DNA of 64,000 nucleotides from Gerris lacustris (taxonomy: Eukaryota; Arthropoda; Insecta; Hemiptera; Gerridae), in NCBI GenBank assembly GCA_951217055.1, contig OX578285.1, positions 57,013,102 to 57,077,101 on the forward strand, given 5' to 3'. This document shows positions 11,045-25,379 of the stretch, piece after piece (within the stretch, counting starts at the first letter, position 1; every line of letters starts with the position of its first letter). Under the pieces are notes generated by a model. That model was not told the DNA's origin. It did no database searches and was given only the letters and a program-made list of their open reading frames with translations. The position numbers and the translations under genes are program-made.

Positions 11045-13315
11045 GTAAAAAATATGGAATTTAAAACAACATCGATAAGTCGATGCTTTACAAAGCTTTC
11101 TAGGATTGTAATAGAGTAGAACTTAAAAGAAACCTTAATCCATTCTGTCAATATTGGCACATCGGAAATAAGATCATATAGTTTAAATATATGGAATTTT
11201 GAACAATATCGATAAGCTGGTGCTTTACAAAGCTATCTAGGATTGTAGTAGAGTAGAAGTTAAAAAAAAAAACCCTTTAAACTATTCTGTCTTTATAAGA
11301 TGCTCGGAGACACTGACACATACGCAATATAAGATCATATAGTTCACATATATAGAATTTAAAACAATATCGATAAGCTGATGCTTTAAAAACTTTCTAG
11401 GATGGTAATATAGTGAAAATTAAAAGAAACCTTTATCTATTCTTTTTAAATAAGATACTCGGAGACACTTGCACATACGCAATATAAGATCATACAGTTC
11501 ACTTATATGAAATTTTGAACAATATCGATAAGCCGATGCTTTACTAAGCTTTCTAGGTTTGTAATAGAGTAGAAGTTAAAATAAACCTTTAATCTATTCT
11601 ATCTTTATAAGATGCTCGGAGACACTGGCAAATACGCAATATAAGATCATATAGTTCACATATATAGAATTTTAAACAATATTGATAAGCTAATGCTTTA
11701 TAAAGCTTTCTAGGTTTGTAATAGAGTGGAAGTTAAAAAAAACCTTTATCTATTCTGTCTTTATAAGATACTCAGAGACACTGGCACATCTGCAATATAC
11801 GATCAAATAAATGCAATGTATACTACTTCAAACGAACAAGTGCTTCTTCCTAAAAAAGCTTAAAACCTCAGTAATTAATATGAAATTTAGAACAACATCG
11901 ATAAGCCGATGCTTTACAAATCTTTCTAGGATTCTAGTAGAGTAGAAGTTAAAAAAAAACCCTTTAAACTATTTTGTCTTTGTAAGATGCTCGGAGACAA
12001 AGGCACATACGCAATATAACATCATATAGTGCACATATATAGAATTTAGAACAATATCGATAAGCTGATGCTTTATAAAGCTTTCTAGGATTGTAATAGA
12101 GTAGAAGTTAAAAGAAACCTTTAGTCTATTCTGTCTTTATAAGATGCTCGGAGACACTGGCACATACGCAATATAAGATCATAAAGTTCACATATATGGA
12201 AGTTTGAAAAATATCGATAAGCTGATACTTTACAAAGCTTTCTAGGTTTGTAGTAGAGTAGAAGTAAAAAGATACCTTTATCTATTCTGTCTTTATGAAA
12301 TGCTCGGAGACACTGGCACATACGCAATATAAGATCATATAGTTCACATATATATGGAATTTTGAATAATATCGATAAGCTGATGCTTTAGATAGCTTTT
12401 TTGGTTTGTAATATAGTGGAAATTAAAGGAAACCCTTATCTATTCTGTCTTTATAAGATACTCAGAGACACTGGAACATCTGCAATATACGATCAAATAA
12501 ATGCAATGTATACTACTTCAAACGAACAAGTGCTTCTTTCTAAAAAAAGCTTAAAAACTCAGTAATGAATATGAAATTTAGAACAACATCGATAAGCCGA
12601 TACTTTACAAAGCTTTCTAGGATTGTAATAGAGTATAACTTAAAAGAAACCTTTATCTATTCTGTTTATATAAGATGCTCGGAGTCATAGGCACATACGC
12701 AATATAACATCATATAGTTCACATATATAGAATTTGGAACAATATCGATAAGCTGATACTTTACAAAGCTTTCTAGGTTTGTAGTAGAGTAGAAGTAAAA
12801 AGATACCTTTATCTATTCTGTCTTTATGAAATGCTCGGAGACACTGGCACATACGCAATATAAGATCATATAGTTCACATATATAGAATTTTGAACAATA
12901 TCGATAAGCTGATACTTTACAAAGCTTTCTTGGTTTGTAATATAGTGGAAATTAAAAGAAACCTTTATTTATTCTGTCTATATAAGATGCTCGGAGGCAC
13001 TGGTGCATACACAATATAATATAAAATTAATACAATATATACTATTTCAAACTAATAAATGCTTCTTCCTAAAAGAGCTTAAAACCGCAATAAAAAATAT
13101 AAAATTTAGAACAACATCGATAAGCTGAAGCTTTACAAAGCTTTCTAGGTATGCAATAGAGTGGAATTAAAAGAAACCTTGATCTATTCAAAGTGTTTAT
13201 AAGAATCACGATGATTCTGACATACGCAATATTCGATCATATAGACGCAACATATACTATTTCAAACTAATAAGTGCTTTCTAAAAGAGCTTAAAAACTC
13301 AATAAAATATGTACT
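11045..13315. repeat. Tandem array, ~157-bp unit with periodic ~216-bp units
   Basis: Thirteen diverged copies are marked by TCGATAAGCtGATgCTTTAC (first bases at about 11072, 11209, 11370, 11525, 11682, 11898, 12056, 12214, 12372, 12589, 12745, 12901 and 13117). Most spacings are 155-161 bases, the first is 137, and three are 216-217 because those units carry an extra ~59-base block containing AACAAGTGCTTCTT. Other shared blocks are AAAGCTTTCTAGGattGTA, TCTATTCTGTCTTTATAAGA and CACATACGCAATATAAGATC. Copies contain no conserved frame. Confidence 0.9.
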
Positions 13316-13319
13316 AATT

Positions 13320-15115
13320 TTTTTTTTTTATATTATCTAAAAAGAGAAATGTTTTTTAAAAAGAACATTTTACTATTTTAAAATTAATTATTCACTAATA
13401 ATTTGTTTCATCCGCGCTCGACGCGTAATTTACAATTACAAGAACATGTTATAGCCACTAATTTTTATTATTTCTTTTATTTTATATTACCCATATAAAA
13501 GAATCTCAATAATTATTCTTTGCACCAATCTCATATATAAATAAAAGTGTACCTTTACAAGTACATTTTACTATTCTAAATACAATTCGTTGCCAATTCT
13601 TTATAATTTTCTTATTTATTTGATCTATATACGAGTATGTATAATCTCTATTTTTCTTCTTCATTATTACTATTACTATTTTTATTTTTTTTTATTATTT
13701 TTTATTTTTAAATTTAAATATCTTAATTGATTTGAAAAAAAACACACATTAAATATCCGAGGAAGCTAGAGAAATCCGACAAAAAAAAATTAATGTTTGA
13801 TAATTGCAATTACCTATTTTTATCCCTTAATAATTATTTTGTTATCTAAGTATCTTTTTATTTATAGATTACATAAAAAAACGTAAAAGATGGCTTAGTT
13901 TAAATTTACGTTGTTGTTTTCAGACCTTCACGAGAAATTGGGGTAATTGAGGAAATATCCACACATCAAACCCTATATAAGCCAAGGTTGCAATTTACGT
14001 AGAAATTAATTAAAGTTTAGCGTTTTACCTCAAATTTCCGAATTGTTTGTGTATTTATTTATTATTAATACAAAGGAGAATTTCTTTAGTTATATGTATC
14101 CGCCACTTATCGTGATTCCCGTTTCTTCTCTCAAAAAGTACATTAAACAAACCTTAGAAGCAGAGTAATTATCAATTTACCCTGTGATTTAAAAATATAT
14201 TTGTATAAATCTGATCTAATGACTGGGGTCCCAAAGACACCATTCTTGAAATCCATTATATAAAATTTAAACTTTATAATAAACAATACTGTAATTATTT
14301 AAAAAAAAAAAAAAGGTTTAGTTGAAATCCACGCGTAAGTATCAGACCTATGTAAAGGCGCAGGGTTAATATTTAAAATTAAAATAAAAAATACATTATA
14401 TGATAGATATATTTTTTCAATATCTGAATAATGCTGACTCCAATAATTTTCTAGAAATAATGTGATCCCAGCACAATATTATTTGTCCTTTTTTTAAAAA
14501 AAAAAATCTTACCTAAAAAAAATAAATAAAAAATAGATAGTATATTTTCACTAATTTTATTTTTCTATCTTCAAAAAAAAAAAAAAATAATAATAATAAT
14601 AATAATTAATATAATATTAAGAAATATCTTTTTTAAGTATTGTACCTAAAATTTAAAAAAAAAAAATGTATAATGATTAAATGTTTAATTTAATTTAATT
14701 TATTCTTCTTATTATATTTTTATTTAATATTAATAGAAGAGAATGTCTTCCATATGCACTAACTGATGTATATATAGACATTAAAACAAATCAACATCTT
14801 CTTCTTTTCAATAAATATTTGTGATAAAATAGGGTTTTAATTTAATGTTATTAAGGTCAACCCTTAATAACAACTATATTATAATTATATTACATGTATG
14901 AAGCATTAGACGGGTGAGATAAATGTCTGTTTTTATTATATAAAATATCATATTAAAATATCAATATAGATAACTAAAACTGACTTGATTTATTTTAAGT
15001 TAAACCATAATCTAAATTAGAAGACGAAATAGTTTGTAATGTACAAAAAAAATATATATATATAATATCAACATGTATAATCAATGGATTTGAACTGAAG
15101 AGATAAAATATGCAT
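13320..15115. other. AT-rich DNA, nothing recognised
   Basis: This is simple, AT-rich sequence with poly-A and TAA/ATA runs (for example about 14570-14610). No exon, RNA or element boundary is seen. Confidence 0.5.
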
Positions 15116-15133
15116 TATTTTAGATCAAAGGTT

Positions 15134-15176
15134 GTACAGGAAAGTTCCGGTGTGGCCCACATCTTGAACTTTTCCT
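15134..15176. other. Short hairpin
   Basis: CAGGAAAGTTC pairs with GAACTTTTCCTG (one bulge) around a ~19-base loop. It stands at the left edge of a less AT-rich patch (about 15120-15700) in which I recognise no gene. Confidence 0.5.
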
Positions 15177-15179
15177 GAA

Positions 15180-16540
15180 GTGTTCCGGTCCGGGACGAGT
15201 GTACCTGTATCATTACAGAATTAGAAGCGAGTCAAAGGTTTTTTTTTTAACCTTTATTGAAATTTTAATGGCTTATCTAATTAATCTGCCATTGAATCTG
15301 CTGTTACGTTATGTTCAGTGTGCTTTACAACTTTTTATTCCTTATGTGATAAAGAAAGCCGGCTAGTATAATTTTTTTCACAAACTTTTGCCACAATTAC
15401 ATGGGATCGTTAGCACATCAATGGTGGACGGTCCCTGGCTGTTCTTGGCAGACTTCTGGTAGCCTTTACTCCCAATGGTGTGTTACGCTGGGTCGCTGAC
15501 GTATTCTTCTGATCATTTCTGACGTCCCATTAACCTATGGGTTATTGGACAAACATCCATTTTCGTACAAGAAGTTGAATTCCGATTACTTCGGTCGTCG
15601 ATCGTTAGCGGTGTTTGACTTTTTATATGCCAATATCTTGGAGTCATGTACCTGGCTGCTGTTCTGGACTGTTCCAAGGTGACTGACAGTGGTGAATGAT
15701 ATAATAATACTAATGAGGAGATCGTATTCTACTATCATATTTGTTCAATTAAAGGTATTTTTAGAGTGGTATGCCTCTTATCATATAGTTTATCCTTTCT
15801 GATTTATTTATAATGGTATTTCGTACTGAAGTTAACAGGGGATGGAATCGTTAACCATTAAACAATCAGGATTATTGTTATCAGTGAGGTTGTTAATAGC
15901 TTTGTAATTATATATAAAGTCAATAGAACATATTTGTATTTCTAAAAAAGTAGTTTTTTGATGTAATGTTTTATATTTGCTGCACTATATTATAACCAAA
16001 TATGATAAATAATTACAAAAAAAGTCATCTTATAGGATTGTGTAGGTCACAGTATGGCTTTTCACTTTAAATTACCACAAAATAAATAAATAATAGATAA
16101 ATTCAATAGATCAACCCTCTTTAGTAGACAAGCCGTGCTGAACAACAGATGCTAGCCAAATACAAATTCTTCATGGAGTTTGATGCATAGGCCACAGTCT
16201 TATAGCAAGTTTGTTTCTGTTCTACAAATCAAATTCTATTCTATTTACCTTGGGCCAGGGGTGAGCAAAAGTTAGGGCCTTCATTCAGGCGTAGACTAAA
16301 TACTTTATAACTTGTTAACTATTCAGACAGGTAGTTTGGGCACCAAAACTTAAACCGCCTCTCATTGGGTTAGGTAGTGAGTATGAGTATGTTTTACACG
16401 TTAGGTTTTCTTTTTCACTATTACGAAAGATAGTTTATACACATACACCTTAATTAAATTCTAATTTTTATAATCTTATTGTTATACATCTTAGTGCAAG
16501 ATTCCTAAGACCTGGGGCTTGTAGAAAGTTAGAACTAATA
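15180..16540. other. Mixed intergenic DNA, nothing recognised
   Basis: The first 500 bases are closer to balanced base composition than the surroundings and may be an old element or exon remnant, but no frame longer than 60 codons or known motif is seen. The remainder is AT-rich. Confidence 0.4.
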
Positions 16541-16559
16541 GCGAATTTTCGAAGAAAAT

Positions 16560-16805
16560 TAAGCTATTACAATGGCTTCACAATTTTTTTTAATGCGAAT
16601 TTTTATAAAAATTTCTCCATGAAAATCCGTTTTAGGGTCAAAAGTAGCATAAAAACGAGTTTGTACCATTTTACCCCCCTCATATATGAAAATATGACAA
16701 AAGAGTACACAACAACAATTACTGTACTCTTAAAGAGCTTTCTAACGACATTCATCTGGAAGGGTAAATACTATTTTGACTTTCGTACCCCTGTGTACTA
16801 ATATT
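16560..16805 (+). repeat. Dispersed repeat fragment (copies inside 49.4-50.8 kb)
   Basis: The core 'AAAATATGACAAAA' followed by AACAACAATTACTGTACTC and TTAAAGAGC...AACGA is shared with three segments near 49560, 49870-50010 and 50240. It ends with CGTACCCCTGTGTAC, also shared with 50040-50070 and 50340-50360. It appears to be a solitary fragment of the element annotated at 49381-50820. Confidence 0.7.
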
Positions 16806-17639
16806 TTCTTTCATCCATCCAAATCCTAAACCAAAATTTTCCTATATTATCATAAGCCAATAATACGCAGATTTCTCCTATCAACCTTTCTAACAATTAT
16901 TAACCCCATTGCAATACTTAATAACTTATTAGCGTTTACTACCCAGACCTAGTTCATAAAAAAAATAGCCTGTAATTTCCGGGTTAGGAAGACCTACTTT
17001 GATGTTTCATTAAATTACTCTAACAGGAAGCAAATACAGCTAGAGATACCCAAGCAATCAATGGACAACCAACACTATTGTAGAGTTTTGTTCCATTTAT
17101 ATCAAGTCTCTTAGGGTAATGAGCCTTACTGACTATTATAAACCCCACTGAAAAAGATAAGATCATATTAGCGAATTTATGGAGAAAACTAGCGTCTGCT
17201 TTTAGGTTAGGGATTACATCTTTTTGATTCTATTACATAACTCAGACTGATTGCCACCAAATCTAGGGTTACACAAGCAATCAAAGAGCCAACAACATTA
17301 AAGAGTTTTTTCTATTCATATCATCCCTCTTTATTGGATAAGCCTATCTGACTATTACAATTCCCACTGAAACAGTTAAGATCTCATTAGCGATCAATAG
17401 CTAGGCCATATTTATAGAAAAAACTACCGTCTGCTTTTAGGTTAGGGATATCATCTTATTAATTCTATTATATAACTCTGACAGGTTGCCACCAAATCTA
17501 AAGTTACTCAAGACTAAAGAGGGACAACGCCATTATGGAGTTTGTTCTTTTCATATAAACTCTCCCTAGTGGATGAGCCTTTCTGACTATTATACACCAC
17601 ACAGGAATAGTTAAGATCTCATTAGCAATCAATAGCTGG

Positions 17640-19995
17640 GCCATATTTATGAAGAAAACTAGCGTCTGCTTTAAGGTTAGGGATATCATCTTTTTGATTC
17701 TATTACATAACTCTGACAGATATCTAGCACATCTAAAGTTACACAAGCAAACAAAGGGCCAACGCCATTGTGGAGTTTGTTCTTTTCATATCAACTCTCT
17801 TTGGTGGATGAGCCTTTCTGACTATTATACACCACACAGGAATAGTTAAGATCTCATTACCAATCAATAGCTGGGCCAAATTTATGAAGAAAACTACCGT
17901 CTGCTTTAAGGTTAGGGATATCATCTTTTTGGTTCTATTACATAACTCACAGTGGATGCCACAAAATCTAGGGTTACACAAGCAATCAAAGTGCCAACGC
18001 CATTGTGGGGTTTGTTGTTTTCATATCAACTCTCTTTGGTGGATGAGCCTTTCTGACTATTACACTTCCCACTGGAATAGTTAAAATCTCATTAGCAATC
18101 AATAGCTGGGCCATATTTATGAAGAAAACTAGCGTCTGCTTTAAGGTTAGGGATATCATCTTTTTGATTCTATTACATAACTCTGACAGATATCTAGCAC
18201 ATCTAGGGTTACACAAGCAAACAAAGGGCCAACGCCATTGTGGAGTTTGTTCTTTTCATATCAATTCTCTTTGGTGGATGAGCCTTTCTGACTATTATGC
18301 ACCACACAGGAATAGTTAAGATCTCATTACCAATCAATAGCTGGGCCAAATTTATGAAGAAAACTACCGTCTGCTTTAAGGTTAGGGATATCATCTTTTT
18401 GGTTCTATTACATAACTCACACTGGATGCCACAAAATCTAGGGTTACACAAGCAATCAAAGTGCCAACGCCATTGTGGAGTTTGTTCTTTTCATATCAAC
18501 TCTCTTTGGTGAATGAGCCTTTCTGACTATTATACACCACACAGGAATAGTTAAGATCTCATTAGCAATCAATAGCTGGGCCATATTTTTGAAGAAAACT
18601 AGCGTCTGCTTTAAGGTTAGGGATCTCATCTTTTTGATTCTATTACATAACTCTGACAGATATCTAGCACATCTAAAGTTACACAAGCAAGCAAAGGGCC
18701 AACGCCATTGTAGAGTTTGTTCTTTTCATATCAACTCTCTTTGGTGGATGAGCCTTTCTGACTATTATACACCACACAGGAATAGTTAAGATCTCATTAC
18801 CAATCAATAGCTGGGCCAAATTTATGAAGAAAACTACCGTCTGCTTTAAGGTTAGGGATATCATCTTTTTGGTTCTATTACATAACTCACAGTGGATGCC
18901 ACAAAATCTAGGGTTACACAAGCAATCAAAGTGCCAACGCCATTGTGGGGTTTGTTGTTTTCATATCAACTCTCTTTGGTGGATGAGCCTTTCTGACTAT
19001 TACACTTCCCACTGGAATAGTTAAGATCTCATTAGCAATCAATAGCTGGGCCATATTTATGAAGAAAACTAGCGTCTGCTTTAAGGTTAGGGATATCATC
19101 TTTTTGATTCTATTACATAACTCTGACAGATATCTAGCACATCTAGGGTTACACAAGCAAACAAAGGGCCAACGCCATTGTGGAGTTTGTTCTTTTCATA
19201 TCAATTCTCTTTGGTGGATGAGCCTTTCTGACTATTATACACCACACAGGAATAGTTAAGATCTCATTACCAATCAATAGCTGGGCCAAATTTATGAAGA
19301 AAACTACCGTCTGCTTTAAGGTTAGGGATATCATCTTTTTGGTTCTATTACATAACTCACACTGGATGCCACAAAATCTAGGGTTACACAAGCAATCAAA
19401 GTGCCAACGCCATTGTGGGGTTTGTTCTTTTCATATCAACTCTCTTTGGTGAATGAGCCTTTCTGACTATTATACACCACACAGGAATAGTTAAGATCTC
19501 ATTAGCAATCAATAGCTGGGCCATATTTTTGAAGAAAACTAGCGTCTGCTTTAAGGTTAGGGATATCATCTTTTTGATTCTATTACATAACTCTGACAGA
19601 TATCTAGCACATCTAAAGTTACACAAGCAAGCAAAGGGCCAACGCCATTGTGGAGTTTGTTCTTTTCATATCAACTCTCTTTGGTGGATGAGCCTTTCTG
19701 ACTATTATACACCACACAGGAATAGTTAAGATCTCATTACCAATCAATAGCTGGGCCAAATTTATGAAGAAAACTACCGTCTGCTTTAAGGTTAGGGATA
19801 TCATCTTTTTGGTTCTATTACATAACTCAAACTGGATGCCACAAAATCTAGGGTTACACAAGCAATCAAAGTGCCAACGCCATTGTGGGGTTTGCTGTTT
19901 TCATATCAACTCTCTTTGGTGGATGAGCCTTTCTGACTATTACACTTCCCACTGGAATAGTTAAGATCTCATTAGCAATCAATAGCTGGGCCATA
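17640..19995. repeat. 940-bp higher-order repeat block 1 (A-B-A'-B')
   Basis: Monomers starting near 17649, 17884, 18119 and 18354 form a four-part unit that recurs at 18589-19294 and again from 19529. Type A has CTGACAGATATCTAGCACATC after CATAACT, while type B has CA(C/G)(A/T)(C/G)TGGATGCCACAAAATC at the same place. Copies 940 bases apart match far better than neighbours 235 bases apart. Confidence 0.85.
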
Positions 19996-19999
19996 TTTT

Positions 20000-22110
20000 T
20001 GAAGAAAACTAGCGTCTGCTTTAACGGTTAGGGATATCATCTGTTTGATTCTGTTACATAACTCAGACTGGATGCAACAAAATCTAGGGTTACACAAGCA
20101 ATCAAAGAGCCAACGCCATTGTGGGGTTTGTTCTATTAATATCAACTCTCTTTGGTGAATGAGCCTTTCTGACTATTATACACCACACAGGAATAGTTAA
20201 GATCTCATTACCAATCAATAGCTGGGCCAAATTTATGAAGAAAACTAGCGTCTGCTTTAAGGTTAGGGATATCATCTTTTTGATTCTATTACATAACTCT
20301 GACAGATATCTAGCACATCTAAAGTTACACAAGCAAACAAAGGGCCAACGCCATTGTGGAGTTTGTTCTTTTCATATCAACTCTCATTGGTGAATGAGCC
20401 TTTCTGACTATTATACACCACACAGGAATAGTTAAGATCTCATTAGCAATCAATAGCTAAGCCAAATTTATGAAGAAAACTACCGTCTGCTTTAAGGTTA
20501 GGGATATCATCTTTTTGGTTCAATTACATAACTCACACTGGATGCCACAAAATCTAGGGTTACAAAAGCAATCAAAGTGCCAACGCCATTGTGGGGTTTG
20601 TTGTTTTCATATCAACTCTCTTTGGTGGATAAGCCTTTCTGACTATTACACTTCCCACTGGAATAGTTAAGATCTCATTAGCAATCAATAGCTAGGCCAT
20701 ATTTTTGAAGAAAACTAGCGTCTGCTTTAAGGTTAGGGATATCATCTTTTTGATTCTATTACATAACTCTGACAGATATCTAGCACATCTAAAGTTACAC
20801 AAGCAAACAAAGGGCCAACGCCATTGTGGGGTTTGTTGTTTTCATATCAACTCTCTTTGGTGGATGAGCCTTTCTGACTATTACACTTCCCACTGGAATA
20901 GTTAAGATCTCATTAGCAATCAATAGCTGGGCCATATTTTTGAAGAAAACTAGCGTCTGCTTTAACGGTTAGGGATATCATCTGTTTGATTCTGTTACAT
21001 AACTCAGACTGGATGCAACAAAATCTAGGGTTACACAAGCAATCAAAGAGCCAACGCCATTGTGGGGTTTGTTCTATTCATATCAACTCTCTTTGGTGGA
21101 TGAGCCTTTCTGACTATTATACACCACACAGGAATAGTTAAGATCTCATTACCAATCAATAGCTGGGCCAAATTTATGAAGAAAACTAGCGTCTGCTTTA
21201 AGGTTAGGGATATCATCTTTTTGATTCTATTACATAACTCTGACAGATATCTAGCACATCTAAAGTTACACAAGCAAACAAAGGGCCAACGCCATTGTGG
21301 AGTTTGTTCTTTTCATATCAACTCTCATTGGTGAATGAGCCTTTCTGACTATTATACACCACACAGGAATAGTTAAGATCTCATTAGCAATCAATAGCTA
21401 AGCCAAATTTATAAAGAAAACTACCGTCTGCTTTAAGGTTAGGGATATCATCTTTTTGGTTCAATTACATAACTCACACTGGATGCCACAAAATCTAGGG
21501 TTACAAAAGCAATCAATGTGCCAACGCCATTGTGGGGTTTGTTGTTTTCATATCAACTCTCTTTGGTGGATAAGCCTTTCTGACTATTACACTTCCCACT
21601 GGAATAGTTAAGATCTCATTAGCAATCAATAGCTGGGCCATATTTTTGAAGAAAACTAGCGTCTGCTTTAAGGTTAGGGATATCATCTCTTTGATTCTAT
21701 TACATAACTCTGACAGATATCTAGGACATCTAAAGTTACACAAGCAAACAAAGGGCCAACGCCATTGTGGAGTTTGTTCTTTTCATATCAACTCTCTTTG
21801 GTGGATGAGCCTTTCTGACTATTATACACCACACAGGAATAGTTAAGATCTCATTACCAATCAATAGCTGGGCCACATTTATGAAGAAAACTACCGTCTG
21901 CTTTAAGGTTAGGGATATCATCTTTTTGGTTCTATTACATAACTCACACTGGATGCCACAAAATCTAGGGTTACACAAGCAATCAAAGTGCCAACGCCAT
22001 TGTGGGGTTTATTGTTTTCATATCAACTCTCTTTGGTGGATGAGCCTTTCTGACTATTACACTTCCCACTGGAATAGTTAAGATCTCATTAGCAATCAAT
22101 AGCTGGGCCA
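20000..22110. repeat. 940-bp higher-order repeat block 2 (C-A-B-A)
   Basis: A different order appears here. Monomers near 20000 and 20940 are a third type with an extra base (TTTAACGGTTAGGG) and GGATGCAACAAAATC. They are followed at 235-base steps by A, B and A types, and the four-part unit repeats after 940-941 bases. A further B-type and C-type copy follow near 21881 and 22116. Confidence 0.8.
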
Positions 22111-23639
22111 TATTTTTGAAGAAAACTAGCGTCTGCTTTAACGGTTAGGGATATCATCTGTTTGATTCTGTTACATAACTTAGACTGGATAAACCAAAAT
22201 CTAGGGTTACACAAGCAATCAAAGAGCAAACGCCATTGTGGGGTTTGTTGTTTACATATTAACTCTCTTTGGTGGATGAGCCTTTCTGACTATTATACAC
22301 CATACTGGAAAAGTTAAGGTCTTATTAGCCATCAATAGCTGGGCCAAATTTATGGAGAGAACTAGCGTCTCTTTTTAGGTTAAGGGTTCCATCTTTTTTT
22401 TCTATTACATAACTCAGACATGTTGCCACTATATCTAGGGTTACTCAAGACTAAAAAGGGCCAACGCCATTGTGGAGTTTGTTGTTTTCATATCAACTCT
22501 CTTTGGTGGATGATCCTTTCAATAATACTTCCCATTGAAATAATTAAGATCTTATTAGCGATCAAAGCTGGGCCAAATTTATGGACAAAACTGCAGTCTG
22601 GTGGAACTACAGTTAGGTTAGGAATTGCATCTTTTTGATTCTAATTCATAACTCTGACAGATCTAGCACATCTAGGGTTACACAAGCAATCAAAGGGCCA
22701 ACGCCATTGTGGAGTTTGTTCTTTTCATATCAACTCTCTTTGGTGGGTGAGCCTTTCTGACTATTATACACCACACAGGAATAGTTAAGATCTCATTAGC
22801 AATCAATAGCTGGGCCATATTTATGAAGAAAACTAGCGTCTGCTTTTAGGTTAGGGATATCATCTTTTTGATTCTATTACATAACTCTGACAGATATCTA
22901 GCACATCTAAAGTTACACAAGCAAACAAAGGGCCAACGCCATTGTGGAGTTTTTTCTTTTCATATCAACTCTCTTTGGTAAATGAGCCTTTCTGACTATT
23001 CTACACCAGACTGGAATAGTTAAGATCTCATTAGCAATCAATAGCTGGGCCATATTTATGAAGAAAACTAGCGTCTGCTTTAAGGTTAGGGATATCATCT
23101 GTTTGATTCCTTTACATAATACAGGCTGAATGCCACAAAATCGAGGGTTACTCAAGCAATCAAAGAGACAACGACATTGTGGGGTTTGTTGTTTTCATAT
23201 CAACTCTCTTTGGTGGATGAGCCTTTCTGACTATTCATATTATATGATTATCACTTCCCAATGGAAAAGTTAAGATCTTATAAGCGATCAATAGCTGGGC
23301 TAAATTTATGGAAAGGACTAGCGTCTGCTTTTAGGTTAAGGATTCCATCTATTTTTTTTATTACATAACTCTGACAGGTTGCTACCAATTCTAGGGTTAC
23401 TCAAGCCTTAAAAAGGGCCAACGCCATTGTGGGGTTTGTTGTTTTCATATCAACTCTCTTTAGTGGATGAGCCTTTCTGACTATTACACTTCCCACTGGA
23501 AAAGTTAAGATCTCATTTGCGATCAATAGCTGGGCCAAATTTATGGACAAAACTACAGTCTCCATTAAGGTTAGGGATTGGATCTTTTTGATTTTATTAA
23601 ATAACTCTGACAGATATCTAGCACATCTAGGGTTACACA

Positions 23640-25050
23640 AGCAATCAAAGGGCCGACGCCAATGTGGAGTTTGTTCATTTTATATCAACTCTCTTTGGTG
23701 GATGAGCCTTTCTGACTATTGCACTTCCCACTGGAAAAGTTAGGATCTCATTAGCGATCAATAGCTGGGCCAAATTTATGGAGAAAACTACCGCCTCCAT
23801 TTAGGTTATGGATTGGATCATTTTAATATTATTACATAACACTGACAGATATCTAGCACATCTAGGGTTACACAAGCAATCAAAGGGCCAACGCCATTGT
23901 GGAGTTTGTTCTTTTCATATCAACTCTCTTTGGTGGATGAGCCTTTCTGACTATTATACACCACACTGGAATAGTTAAGATCTCATTAGCAATCAATAGC
24001 TGGGCCATATTTATGAAGAAAACTAGCGTCTTTTTTAAGGTTAGGGATATCATCTTTTTGATTCTATTCCATAACTCAGACTGGATGCCACAAAATCTAG
24101 GGTTACACAAGCAATCAAAGGGCCGACGCCAATGTGGAGTTTGTTCATTTTATATCAACTCTCTTTGGTGGATGAGCCTTTCTGACTATTGCACTTCCCA
24201 CTGGAAAAGTTAAGATCTCATTAGCGATCAATAGCTGGGCCAAATTTATGGAGAAAACTACCGCCTCCATTTAGGTTATGGATTGGATCATTTTAATATT
24301 ATTACATAACACTGACAGATATCTAGCACATCTAGGGTTACACAAGCAATCAAAGGGCCAACGCCATTGTGGAGTTTGTTCTTTTCATATCAACTCTCTT
24401 TGGTGGATGAGCCTTTCTGACTATTATACACCACACTGGAATAGTTAAGATCTCATTAGCAATCAATAGCTGGGCCATATTTATGAAGAAAACTAGCGTC
24501 TTTTTTAAGGTTAGGGATATCATCTTTTTGATTCTATTCCATAACTCAGACTGGATGCCACAAAATCTAGGGTTACACAAGCAATCAAAGGGCCGACGCC
24601 AATGTGGAGTTTGTTCATTTTATATACACTCTCTTTGGTGGATGAGCCTTTCTGACTATTACACTTCCCACTGGAAAAGTTAAGATCTCATTAGCGATCA
24701 ATAGCTGGGCCAAATTAACGGAGAAAACTACCGCCTCCATTTAGGTTAGGGATTGGATCATTTTAATATTATTACATAACACTGACAGATATCTAGCACA
24801 TCTAGGGTTACACAAGCAATCAAAGGGCCAACGCCATTGTGGAGTTTGTTCTTTTCATATCAACTCTCTTTGGTGGATGAGCCTTTCTGACTATTATACA
24901 CCACACTGGAATATTTAAGATCTCATTAGCAATCAATTGCTAGCCCAAATTTATGAAGAAAACTACCTTCTGCTTTAAGGTTAGGAAAATCATCTTTTTG
25001 GTTCTATTACATAACTCACACTGGATGCCACAAAATCTAGGGTTACACAA
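23640..25050. repeat. 470-bp dimer repeats within the satellite
   Basis: Segments of 470 bases starting near 23641, 24111 and 24581 are almost identical to each other, indicating local amplification of a two-monomer unit independently of the 940-base units. Confidence 0.8.
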
Positions 25051-25379
25051 GCAATCAAAGTGCCAACGCCATTGTGGGGTTTGTTGTTTTCATATCAACT
25101 CTCTTTGGTGGATGAGCCTTTCTGACTATTACACTTCCCACTGGAATAGTTAAGATCTCATTAGCAATCAATAGCTGGGCCATATTTTTGAAGAAAACTA
25201 GCGTCTGCTTTAAGGTTAGGGATATCATCTTTTTGATTCTATTACATAACTCTGACAGATATCTAGCACATCTAAAGTTACACAAGCAAACAAAGGGCCA
25301 ACGCCATTGTGGAGTTTGTTCTTTTCATATCAACTCTCTTTGGTGGATGAGCCTTTCTGACTTTTATACACCACACTGG

